From Halicephalobus mephisto (Eukaryota > Nematoda > Chromadorea > Rhabditida > Panagrolaimidae): 64,000 bases of DNA. Shown piece after piece: positions 34,602-45,197 of the stretch. The DNA is taken from assembly GCA_009193035.1 (NCBI GenBank), contig SWDT01000001.1:1240001-1304000 (forward strand). The letters are read 5' to 3'. Position 1 is the first letter of the stretch. Each line of letters begins with the position of its first letter. Below the pieces are notes generated by a model, which searched no databases, had not been told where the DNA came from, and worked only from the letters and a program-made list of their open reading frames with translations. The translations under genes and the position numbers were made by a program.

Positions 34602-36151
34602 TTAGAGCTGAACCATCCCGGATAAAGAGTATTTTCTCGGTAATTCGGGGTATTCCGAAGAGTCTCTTCTTGGGGAGTAGCTGATGATGTCTGTCGTCAG
34701 CTCCACACTGCTTTGTTTGGTTGAGTGCCCACTAGGCAACAAGGGACTTGTTTGGCAGGCAGGTCTGTCGTCTCGTTCAGCTTCTGAAATATCTTTGTCA
34801 TGCAAAAACGAAAATAAAAATATTTAAAAAAATCCTTGCCTTGACTACGAAGAACATTTTCCATATTAGAAGTATTATCCATATCCATGGCTGTTTTCCT
34901 TAGTTGTGTATCGTCAGTTTGAACCTGACAACAAGGCACAATGAGTAGAATCTGTTTTCTGAAGCCCTCATTTAACAAGTAGAAACAGGGGGTCAGGACC
35001 ACCCCCAGCAGGGCAATCATCGATGTGTAGATGTAGATCGACAAAGAGTCGTTGTTGATGAGCTTATAAGCATGCAAGACCCCCACAGTAAACAATGGGG
35101 ACCAACAAAGGATCTGAAAGAAAGACATAATTGCATTAGTTCGGATTAATCCGTACGAGGAAGCCAACGATGGCCAGCAACGTGAGGAGCATCCGTCTTC
35201 TTCTGTGTTGGGCTTTTCGGAAGCGTTCTCGGCTTTGGATCCCTATTGTTGGTCTTTTCCAGAGGAATAATGCCAGATGACCATAGGTTGGGATCATGAC
35301 GAAGAGTGGAACTCCGTACTGAGCAATTATAGTCGACTGAAAAGTTATTCAAGTGTTTGTCGTTAAAAAAAACATACCACTTGAAGAACTCGCTTACAAG
35401 ATGGACAATCTATCCCGCATTGAACTCGGTCTTGAGGCAGTAAATCTGGATAATCGCCCAATAAAGAAGGATTGATGATGTGCTGATTCCCCACGTGGAC
35501 TTCTCCACTGAGATATAAATATGGAGAAGCAACGGTAAAGGAAATTAACCACACAGATGCTGTGAGCCAGATGCATTTCCTGGTACTCAATCTCGATTTT
35601 CGTCGGAAAATGGCGAGCCAACGATCAATGGCCACTAAAGACATGAAATAAAACGATCCTGTGGCTGTTACGTAGACGATGGAAAAGGAAGCTTTGCACA
35701 TAATCGTTCCTAAATGTTGGTTGATAAAAATATTAAAAATAAATCCAAATTTTACCGAAAATCCAATTTGTTTGGAGGATATAAGTTGACATGAAGAATG
35801 GAGGATGAAAAAGAAGGAACAAAATATTAGAAGAAGCCAGATTGGTCATCAGCATGTGGGTCACACTATGGAGGGACTTACTCCTCCAGATCACGAAGCA
35901 GAAAGCACAGTTACACACGAGTCCGGTCAGCGCGAGGACGCCGTAGCAGAGAGCAGTTATCACCCGGAACCACTCCTCGTTAACGCCATTCGAAGGAAGA
36001 GAGGACGATTCAGATTCCGCGACGTCAGACAGATTGAACATTTGAAGCCATTGTTGTTCAAATATCCTGAAAATTAAATTTGCATCAATGAGTACATCTC
36101 CTGAACTTACTTGTCAGAATCACTGTCGTAATCGAAGAATCGTTTCTCCAT
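34602..36151 (-). CDS. Rhodopsin-family GPCR, peptide-receptor type
   Basis: Exons 36151-36111, 36066-35756, 35709-35378, 35336-35157, 35113-34840 and 34783-34602 give 439 residues. The last intron is GC-AG (CAAG|GCAAGG, 56 nt). The N-terminus is acidic. TM1 LCYGVLALTGLVCNCAFCFV, TM2 region LMTNLASSNILFLLFHPPF, then CKASFSIVYVTATGSFYFMS (TM3) ending IDRWLAI in the DRY position. TM4 is WLTASVWLISFTVASPYLYL. A Cys-containing second loop (QCGIDCPSC) follows. TM6 is LLAIVGFLILCWSPLFTVG and TM7 ends TPCFYLLNEGF in place of NPxxY. CC after TM7 could be palmitoylated. If the last intron is kept, the reading frame stays open to a different C-tail (156-codon ORF), so an alternative isoform is possible. 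TTTAG seven bases before the ATG suggests trans-splicing. Ligand unknown. Confidence 0.85.
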
Positions 36152-37857
36152 CACGTTCCTAAAGTTATCAAATAAAAAATGCTCCAAAACAAAACACCAA
36201 AAAACAGAACAGCAAAAACGACTAAAATCTCCACGATAAGTCCACTTAACAGACAAGCACCGCTTCCACCGCCGGATTGGTAAATATCCTAATCAGCACA
36301 TGGAATATATAATGGATGCCTTGCTGATAAGCAAAACACGGCTTCGAAATATGGACCCTAAGGAAGTTTCACCGTTAAGGTTACAGAAGGAAACAAAATA
36401 AGCATAATTCTATTTTTATAAAAAAATAATGGTTAAAATATGGATCCTAAGGAAATTTTACCGTTGGGGTTACAGAAGGAAACAAAATAAGCGCAATTCC
36501 ATTTTTATAAAAAAAATAAACAACTGTCAAGACAGTGCCGTCTTCGGTAACGTGACAAATGCCAAAGTTAAACGACGTGTGCGAAAACTAGAAGAATATT
36601 TGTTATACGTTTTGACTAGTGGTAAAAATCTTATCGAAGCCAATTTGGTCGAATTAGCTTAGAAAACAAAAACATCTTTAACATCCTAAAGTACTTGTGG
36701 AACGGGAGGTGGGGAAAGACGCGCGGACATTCGCAAATGGGCCAGCAAGATGATTCCATTTTTAAATCCAGTTCCCCCGGCAATTTAAGAAAAACCAAGA
36801 CAATGGGAAAATTCAGTTGGAAGAAGAGAGCTCAGCAGTTGGCTTAAAATAGTGATTAGTTCTGTTTATAAATGACGTAAGAACTATATTGAGAAAATCT
36901 GAATCTGCGCGAAAAAAACAAAACTTTTTTCAAAAAAAACTTTATTGCCGAAGTTGGAAGCATCTCAACTTCCAGACTCGTCGGAAAGTCAATAAAATAA
37001 CTGAATAAAGCTCCGGACCGGCTCATAATTACGGAATGCTGTGAAAATTATAAAAAATTCGTTAAAAATAAATCCAAAAAAATGAATCATCTTCGTCTCA
37101 GCTAGATGGACGAATATTATAATTTAAACTATTTTTTTGTTTAAATTTTTATTCTTCCAAAATCAACGAAAAATTGCTGTTATGAAAAACAACAAAAAAC
37201 GGATAATTTTGAAATATTAGAGTTTTGCAAAAATTGATCCTGCTTGAAAGTCCGAAAAGAACAAAGACAATTGTGGTTTTGCTAGGACATGTGTTACTTG
37301 TGAATCGAGAACAAGAGTTTTGAAACGTTAACTACAAAGGCAACATGATAGGGGAATGTGGAACTTTGTTCGGGGTCATGAAACTAGAATTACTAAATTA
37401 AAATGACGCAAAATTCCGTTGTTTCATTCAAGAAAAATGTACAATGTCGTTTTATTTTGTAACTTTTCCCAGAAAAGACCCCTGAGATACACCTACCCAA
37501 AAGACTAAGAGCCACGCCTGTTGAAATCCTTTTTTGGCCCATGAACGGATTGAATAACGCCTTCTGCTTTCATTGTCTGCGCAAAAAGTCTTCTTTGGCA
37601 AATAAAAATGGCCTGGGAAATTTTTGAGAAACAGGTTTGGGAATCGATGCCTTCGTTGAGACGGTCTTTAATGCAATCATCTGCGTCGTTAATACTTACT
37701 TCCGGACTCGGACGGAGAATGCCAAGACGGAATGACAATGGAAACCAAAAAATCCTTCTGAATTAACAATATGAATTCAGAATTTACATCTACTCTCAGA
37801 CTAATTGATGCTTTTACATTTAATCGAAATAGTATCTGTTGTTTTTACTTAGAATGA
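36152..37857. other. Gene-poor spacer
   Basis: 1.7 kb. Holds the tandem duplication at 36347-36515. A 77-codon minus-strand ORF at 37505-37738 has protein-like composition (ILRPSPEVSINDADDCIKDR) but no family match and is not called. Confidence 0.45.
36347..36515. repeat. Tandem duplication, two ~80-bp copies
   Basis: AAATATGGAYCCTAAGGAAR, TTTYACCGTTRRGGTTACAG and AAGGAAACAAAATAAGC occur twice, 89 bp apart, each followed by ATTTTTATAAAAAAAT. Confidence 0.85.
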
Positions 37858-38019
37858 GACAATTCAAAATAGGAACAATATTATTAAATATCAGAACTAC
37901 ACCCGGGGAGGACACCCGATACACCGAAATTTTCCCTTCTATACTCCTCAGTGGAGAGAAGGGACTGTTGTCTTCGGTGTTCTGGATATCTCCGGTCATC
38001 GGGACTATACGTCCACAAC
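37858..38019 (+). repeat. Dispersed ~164-bp repeat, copy B
   Basis: Second copy of the repeat at 29563-29726, same orientation, about 90% identical by eye, with a short deletion near 37968. Confidence 0.8.
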
Positions 38020-38322
38020 CGTATCAGAATAATTTTTTTTAAAAGATCAGCAGAAAGTTAAGAATTGGGATAAACAGTAGATAACGGACATTCAACATCG
38101 AATTTTGCCGTAGTTCCGTTTTATCAAACAATCAGAACATTCAAGTTTTTCCGGAAAATAAAAAACAAATTGTAACAGTGTTCGAAAATTATCCAGAAAA
38201 AAATCAAATTTTGCTAGTCGAAAAAACGACTCGTTCTGTTTTCTCGAATGCCTTGTTCAAAGTGAAAAATCGAAAAATGATTGGTTCAAAACTGAATAAC
38301 AATGAACTGGAAGTTTATTACT

Positions 38323-38432
38323 TGTTGTGGAGGTGTAGTCTTCACAACCAAAGATATCCAAAACACCTGGGGCTGAACAATCTTCTCTTTATTGAAAACT
38401 GTTGGATTAAGCACTCCATCCTTAGGAGAAGT
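38323..38432 (-). repeat. Dispersed repeat, diverged third copy
   Basis: Read on the minus strand, it shares GGTGTTTTGGATATCTTTGG and CACCTCCACAACA with the 3' part of copies A and B; the rest is strongly diverged. Confidence 0.45.
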
Positions 38433-38442
38433 GCAACCAATA

Positions 38443-38566
38443 GGGAGCACCTGGTCTCGAACGGATTCCCTTAGCGCCGTCAAGGGAGCGCCTGGTCTCG
38501 AACGGATTTTCTTAGCATCGTCAAGGGAGCACCTGGTCTCGAACGGATTTTCTTAACATTGACAAG
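38443..38566. repeat. Three tandem 41-bp units
   Basis: Starts at 38443, 38484 and 38525. Unit: GGGAGCACCTGGTCTCGAAC then GGATTYYCTTAGCRYCGTCAA. The third copy has a few substitutions and then diverges. Confidence 0.9.
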
Positions 38567-40033
38567 AGAACATACAATTCCTCTTGATGTGAATTGTTGT
38601 TATTATGTTTGTGGTGTGTGTCGAGTTTGACACAGTATTTGGTATTGTGCTTTAGGCATTTGTGAGATAAACCGTTTCTATAAATTCACCTTTCTTATCT
38701 GTACGCGGGCCATTTGGAACAAGATATACAACAAAAAGTACAAAAGGAACCGTCACGACGGATTGGGTCCTTGGATGTTGTGCCTATATCTAATATTGTC
38801 CTATATTCATTGTGTATTGTATTGTATTTAGGAAAATATATAACATTACTGTAGATTAACGAAGAAAACAAAAGTATCACTCAAAGCCTCGTTGACCGGT
38901 GAAGGGCAATCGTGCAGACACTTCACAAGTTCATTCGTGCCATAATTAGCGCCTACGCTGAGATTTTCCTTCTCGTTCGTCTCCCTCATCGCCTGTGGGA
39001 ATTGCTATTAAAAGTCAAATCCCCTAAGGGTTCAGAGTCCTCTTAACTTTGTTTTCGGTAGCTGAAGAATCTTCGTGCTGTGTTTATAAAAAACCAAATT
39101 TGGAATAATTTTGTCGTAATTCTCCAATCGTTTATTCTGATGTTTTTATTTTGATAAATTAGAAAAAATAAAATAAAAATTATCATGAGACATGAAGAAA
39201 CAGATCTGGAAAATTGTTATTTTCAAGGATGGTTTAGTTCTTGATGAACGGTCTCGGCTACGGATCTGATTGCTTACGAAAAAACAGATTTTTAGTTTAG
39301 TTTACCGAAAAAGCTTTAATATATCCATAGAACTCAAGAAGTACATTGTCCGTGTTGATTCAAAAATTTTACGGATTTTTATCCAAATCGAGCAGAAATA
39401 GGTCGAGAATTAAAATTAGAAAAACGAACTTAATACCGTGGACAAGATTTTTCATTTTAATTTCCAATTTTCTAATAAAAATTATATTTAAAATAAAAAA
39501 TAATTTCAAACCAAAACATAAACCAACTTTGTGACTCGTGATTCTCGGGTCTCGACACGATTGTCTGAACGAGTGAGAATTGCCCGCCAAAAAAGGAAAA
39601 CTTGTTTATTCTAGAAGAGTTCGTAATTAACGTTTACTTTCTTGTTTTTAGTATTTTTGAAAACATGTTTATTGGGAAATAAGTTTTTATAGAAGAGTTA
39701 CCTTGTTGATTAAGCCTCAGAGGAAAGGATGAGCTACGTCAAAGTCCACTATAATTTAAGATTGTTCAGTACTGCTGGTCCATAGAGTTTGTTTATAATG
39801 AATTTTTTGTTTTCTGAGAAACTAATGGTTTGTAATCAGTGGTTTTCCTTACTATTATCTTGATATATGTCAACGATCTCAAATTGAAGGAGATTTCATA
39901 TATGGAAGGGATTTCCAACATTCTTTTTTATTTTTTTCAACTTTTTGAAGCTAATGTTTCAACTAAATGACATCAAGGATTTCACATTTTGTAAGCACGA
40001 TTATGGAAAATCCACCTTTGAAGGCTGTCAAAC
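38567..40033. other. Spacer before cyclin pseudogene
   Basis: No supported gene. AT-rich, with short ORFs only. Confidence 0.5.
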
Positions 40034-40870
40034 ATGTCATTGGAAAGAAGAATGATGACCGCGTGGCTCAGAAGCGACGACATCAAGGATCAGACTGAAT
40101 CCATGGAGTCTGAAGAACCTAATCGTAAACGCTCCGCCATCTATGATATCAGTAATGAAAGCTTCATTTTCTTTAATTACAGTGAATATGATGATATCCA
40201 AAAGAAAGAGGCTGGATTTTCAGTTTTTGAACCTACCATATCATAAGTTCTTGCAATCAAATCCTTTTTGCTTATTTACACCCAATACTCCTTCAGATCC
40301 GGTCATCTATCACCCTTAGTTCTTCCGACATAGAGGATAATAAACCGGTTGTTTCTCTGCCTTGCAAGACACTTGTGAGTGAATGTGATGTTGCTAATGA
40401 CAAAAGCCAATAATACGGAAAAATTAGAATACTTTCAGTTGAAACAGATTCATCCTTAGATTACAATTCTGATCAAGAAGATTCATCAGATGTTGAGAAT
40501 ATCGGTACTTGTGCCAAAGATACTTTTCTCTATTATAAACTCCGTCAGAACAATTTTTTGTTGGAAATTATTTGAAGCACCAAGTCCACCTCGACCGCGA
40601 GATGAGAGAAGCTATTGTCAACTGGTTTGTTGAGCCTCAAAAAAACTCCACTTTGGCCATGAAACCCTGTCTCTGGCTCTCAAGATTATGGGTCTACTTG
40701 TTCAGGAACACAAATCATGTAAAGGAGGATGATCTTCAGCTTAAAATCCTCGTTTTGAGTAATAATATTACATTACAAACTATACATTGTGGTCATTTGA
40801 ATTGTTTTTTAAGTACAATTCGTTTTACACCAAGGAATTTGCCGAAGGTTGCAGACTGATCATTTCAGTT
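40034..40870 (+). pseudogene. Decayed cyclin B3-like pseudogene
   Basis: Cyclin fragments appear in order but in shifting frames with stops. First NRKRSAIYDISNES (40110-40160; compare the R-ALGDISN stretch of B-type cyclins). Then AKDTFLYYKLRQNNFLLE (about 40515-40570). Then, after a frameshift, YLKHQVHLDREMREAIVNWF (40573-40632), the start of the cyclin box where MRAILVDWLVE is usual. After another shift comes LHFGHETLSLALKIMGL, with DDLQL beyond. Splice-like introns were not evident between the pieces, which suggests a retroposed copy, though no poly(A) tail was seen. Disabled by at least two frameshifts and several stops. The family call is good; the B3 assignment is tentative. Confidence 0.65.
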
Positions 40871-40947
40871 GTGATCCATCCCATTACTGTTTATTATCAA
40901 GTGTGATTTAGGCCCTTACCAATCATAAGTGAAATTCGTAACCCCAC

Positions 40948-41966
40948 TTAACAACAGAAACCTTCATTATTATCCAGATCGGAGGCTTCGTCGGCCTTGA
41001 GCAGGAGCTTCTTCTCGTTCTCGACGCGTTCTTCATTGGACTGAACATGCATTGGTTTGCATTGTCTCAATTTGTGGACTAATGTCATGAAGATGGCCTC
41101 TACGTGATCGGCTTCGGAATCAGCTAGAGCAGATGTCTCGAACAGTGCCATGTCATTCTGGTCAGCGAACACTTGGGCTTCGTCAGTCTTGACTCGTGTT
41201 TCCGACTGCAAGTCACACTTGTTGCCGATAAGGATATGAGGAGTGTTGTCCGTAGAAGTCACGGCGTGCTTTCGACATTCTTGAATCCAGGTCGGTAGGG
41301 ACCTGAAGGTCTTGGGGTTCGTGACATCGTAGACAAAGACCACTGCGTTCACATTTCGGTAATAATGAGCCACTATAGATTGTCGGTATCTCTCCTGTCC
41401 TGCAGTATCCCATAGTTGGACCTAAATAAGCAATCAAACAAAAGAAATAAAGAGAGTACACACCCGAATAAGTTCTTTTTCAAAAGCCAGAGCCCGTTCT
41501 CGGAAGTCCACGCCGATCGTCGCCTCGGTTTGCTGCGGAAAACGGCCGTTACAAAATCGGAAGCTTAGACACGTTTTCCCAACTCCTGCATCTCCAATAA
41601 TAATCACCTGAAATCCACGGGTATTGGGAAATTTATATAAAAACAACCAACTTTGAAGACTCGTTTGACGGTGTAGTTGACTTTCATATTGGGCTGTACA
41701 ATATTCGGGATCGACACTGGCTTCTGTTCCGTCTGCGGTGATTCCGTGGATTGACTAGGGTATTGGATAAATTTCGGCTTGGGGATTTGAGGAACAGGAG
41801 CTGCCGAAGGATCTTGAGCATTGTTGGACGGAACTGGTTGCTGCACAACATTAACCATGTTGGTGGTCATTTGTGGGGGATAAACGGTAGCTGAGGACGT
41901 GGGGGACTCGACAGCAACCGTTGAAGTCGGTATCTGTGGCGGCGGAATAACCGGATATGGATTCAT
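40948..41966 (-). CDS. RAB33: Rab GTPase, RAB33 type, with long Pro/Gln-rich N-terminus
   Basis: Small GTPase of Golgi and autophagosome traffic. Exons 41966-41652, 41607-41464 and 41421-40948 give 310 residues; vertebrate RAB33 proteins have about 230. The first 95 residues are Pro/Gln/Ser/Thr-rich and disordered. The GTPase domain follows: G1 GDAGVGKT, then [20 protein letters not shown] (switch I, Thr present), G3 [11 protein letters not shown]4 NKCD and G5 [33 protein letters not shown] and [15 protein letters not shown] match RAB33. The C-terminus is GFCC, a double-Cys geranylgeranylation signal. All catalytic residues are intact. The gene points away from MICOS60, with 577 bp between starts. 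Confidence 0.93.
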
Positions 41967-42543
41967 TCTCGCGAAGTCAAAAAGGACGTGGAGACGAATG
42001 CCACATTGCACGAACGAAAAACGGGGAAGTTGTCATTCAGTTACGGATCGCCAATATCTAAACAAAACCCAGTCACTATCCAACTGATTTACGAACAACT
42101 TCAAAGATCAAAAATGTTCGTAAATAACCAGCTATCCCGACAACTATATGGAAGAACGAAATATGGATAGTGACTACAAGTGCAATAAACTTTCCTCAAA
42201 TCAGCTGTTTTTAAAAAATTAAAGTCGTGCTGTTTTTTTCTACTTCCACATTGATAATTTTTTCCGCAGGTTAGATCATTCTAACGTCCATCGGGAACAC
42301 ACTTTAAATCACAAACTCTTTCCAAGTTCTCCCCCTTACCTCTCAATGACGACCGCAAACTCTCTCGAAACATTTCTTTGCCATTCATTCCTGGCGCGAA
42401 AGTTGTCGGTCCGGCTTTGTTGTTCTTCATGGACTCTACGCGTTTCATTTGTTTCTGTTCTTGTTACGTGATTTCTCTTCCCCTTTGGTTAATTTGATTT
42501 TTCATGTTTAGAGTTCAACTTGCGGTTTAATAGCATCATCAGG
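41967..42543. promoter_or_regulatory. Divergent intergenic region RAB33 / MICOS60
   Basis: Separates two divergent housekeeping-type genes. GC-richer around 42290-42470. CATGTTTAG (about 42508), some 35 bp before the MICOS60 ATG, could be a trans-splice or UTR-intron acceptor. Promoter role is inferred from position. Confidence 0.4.
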
Positions 42544-44823
42544 ATGCTTCGTTACGCTGCCAAGAATGCAGCTGACAAGGGTAGCAAGCAGGTCCTTCAA
42601 AGCATTCGTTCCGAAGGAAACGTCGCCGGAGGTGCCGCTAAATCTGGTGGATTCGGGAAGAAACTCATAGTCACAGTGGGATTGGGTGGAGCTGCTGTTG
42701 GTGGTGCTCTGGGATATGCTTATGTCGATCCAGAATTCCGGAATACTCTTGAAACCAACATTCCTCAAAGCAAGACGTTAACAGATGCTGTTCTCGGTCC
42801 TCCGTAAGTTTTATTCATATATCAACTTTCATTTCTGGAGTTACTGTCTTCATGGTCTGCATTCATACGGTATTTTCAGCCGCGGAAAGGTCGAAATTCC
42901 GTCTGTAGCGTCTTTGCTTCCCAAGAAGAAAGCTGAACTTCCAGTTTCTCCTGTGCCTTCATCCCCATCTCCTGTCGTGGAGAAACCGAAACGTGAGCCG
43001 GTTCATGTCGTTCCTGTTGATGTGAAGAAGTCGCCAATTCCCGAAGAAGTCAAGGCAGATCCAGTAAAGGTTGCAGCTGAGAATGAAGGTTTGAGTTTGG
43101 CACCTTTTCGAAGCTGTTCAATTTGATCTTTCAGCTCTTGAGCGGCGTCTTCTTTCTGCCCTTTCGAGTGCTGAAAACAAGGTCAAGAACGCTAATAATT
43201 CCAAGATCAGTACAATTTCGTCCATTAATGATCATGCCAGTTTGCTCAAAAAGGCTGTTGATGATGGACCAAATGCCAACTGGGACACGGTGAGTGAATC
43301 CCTCTTGAACTCCGAAAAGCTTGCCAAGAAGGACATGAACGATGAAATGGATTCTCGGAACTATATCGATTCCCTCCGTAAGATTATCAATGAAGGACGT
43401 AGCAACCCTAACACCGCCAACAATCCTCTTCTGCTGAACGCTCAAGAAACAGCGAACAAATTTAGCTATCAGCTCGATGAATTGAATGCACTTGTCCAGA
43501 AAGCTCGAAATGAAAGCCGTGTTCTGAATCAATACAAAGATTTAATCGACAAGAGCCGTCAACAGTTCAGTCTGGAACTGAAGGCTATCTTGCCTGAGGT
43601 TGATTTGAACGCCAAGGATAATAAGCTTTCCGAAGACGAGTTAAATGCTTTGATTGCTCATGCTCATCTACGTGTTGATCAACTGCGTCGTCAATTAACC
43701 GAACAACAGGTGTGTTATTTATTTGGACTTTTTTGATTTACTTGCTTTAGATCAAAGAAGAACAAAATATTGCTCATGCAATTGAGGAGCAACGTTCTAT
43801 TGATGCCAAATTGGCTAAGGAGCAATTGGATCTTGAATTGCGACGAATCAAAGACCAACAAGATGTTGATATTCAACGAGAAGTCCTAAGTCAACGAGTT
43901 AACTGGGAGTCTGAATTGGAGACAAGATTACAACGAGCTGCCCAAGCTCATGCTGAGCATTTAGAACAAGTAGTTCGAACCCAAAAACAATTGTATGATA
44001 TCGAAAATGCTCAAGCTGTTGAGGTGGAGTTTTTACTTGAATTCGGTATCTAGTAATTGTGTATTTTAGGAAGCTGTTGCAAAAGAACGTCGTTTACATA
44101 GTAAACAAGTTGATCTGGCGTTGTCAAAATTAAGCGGAATTGAGACTGCGTTGCAAAGTCGTGTTGCTTTGGTATGTTTTGGTTCGTTTTTATGAGATGA
44201 GCAAACACGGTCTTTAGGATGCTGAGAATCGTCGTGCAAAACAATATTGGTTGGCATGCCAGAATCTACTAGAGTCTATTATTCACGGACAGAAGGCTGG
44301 AAACACTATGGATGCCCGTCGAAAACCTCTCCAACAAGAACTCTCAGTCATCAAGGAAGCCTGTGACAAGGATGAATTTGTTCAAGCTGTGATGGGATTC
44401 TTCACCCCCAATATCTTGCAAAAAGGTGTGTACACTGAACAAGATTTGAAAAATCGCTTTGACCAAGTTTATACGCTGGCTAAGAGGACTGCTAAGATCG
44501 ACGATAATGGAGGTGGAATTGCTGCTTATATTTCTTCCTATATTCAGAGTTTGTTTATGCTAGATTTACCTCGTCGATTCACTCCGGAGGACAAGATCGA
44601 TGTCAATTCTGCTGACACCTATGAAGTTATCGCTCATGCCAAGTACTTTGTCAATGAAGGCGATTTCGATAATGCTGTCCGTGTCCTTCAACTGCTGCGT
44701 GGCGAACCTGGACGACTCGCTCGAGATTGGATTTCTGATACCCAAGAACATCTGGCAGCACGTTATTTGGGAGAGCTCTTGGTGGCCCATGCTTCGGTCA
44801 CTAGTATCCGCTCAATCTATTAG
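42544..44823 (+). CDS. IMMT: MICOS complex subunit Mic60 (mitofilin)
   Basis: Inner-membrane organiser that shapes mitochondrial crista junctions. Exons 42544-42803, 42880-43088, 43135-43709, 43751-44023, 44070-44171 and 44218-44823 give 674 residues, normal for the family. The N-terminus [16 protein letters not shown] is a basic amphipathic import signal. One TM helix is at about 39-61 ([20 protein letters not shown]), rich in Gly as usual. A Pro/Lys linker (about 90-150) is followed by long coiled coils (160-460; many EQ, RR, KE heptads). The C-terminal mitofilin signature lies around 560-665, with [33 protein letters not shown] and [20 protein letters not shown]. The last intron and exon join in frame. 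The TTG upstream of the ATG in the same frame is not used in this model. Confidence 0.94.
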
Positions 44824-45190
44824 GTTTATTTAGCTTGATGTTATTCTTGTGTGAACGTGTAAGTTGATAACATGGAATAGAAAATAGAGATCAAAAGAGA
44901 GTACGAAGAACAAACGGAGTTGGATCGATGGACTCTGTCCCTTAGAAATGCCTACATAATTAAATTTGTCCGAAATATGGTGTGATTTCCATGTTCTCCG
45001 TTTTATCGCGATAACGGAGTTTATCATGGCTTTAGCGAGTAAAGTCCTTCGAGACGGACGACTGAAGCGGAAACCAAGCCTTTGTCTGTCAATCATTACT
45101 TTTTGAGCATTTCTGTTTCGAAGCTTTTAAATTAGTTTCTTCGGTGTTCTCGAGATTGTCTTGTTTGTAATTTGAAATTTAATTGTTTAG
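44824..45190. other. Spacer MICOS60 / fatty acyl-CoA reductase
   Basis: 3' flank of MICOS60 and 5' flank of the reductase. No gene seen. It ends in a TTGTTTAG acceptor at 45183-45190. Confidence 0.5.
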
Positions 45191-45197
45191 GGTAAAT

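Noticed and set aside
38443..38566. GGTCTCGAAC boxes resembling a tRNA B-box
   Set aside because: They are part of a 41-bp tandem repeat, with no A-box or cloverleaf partner.
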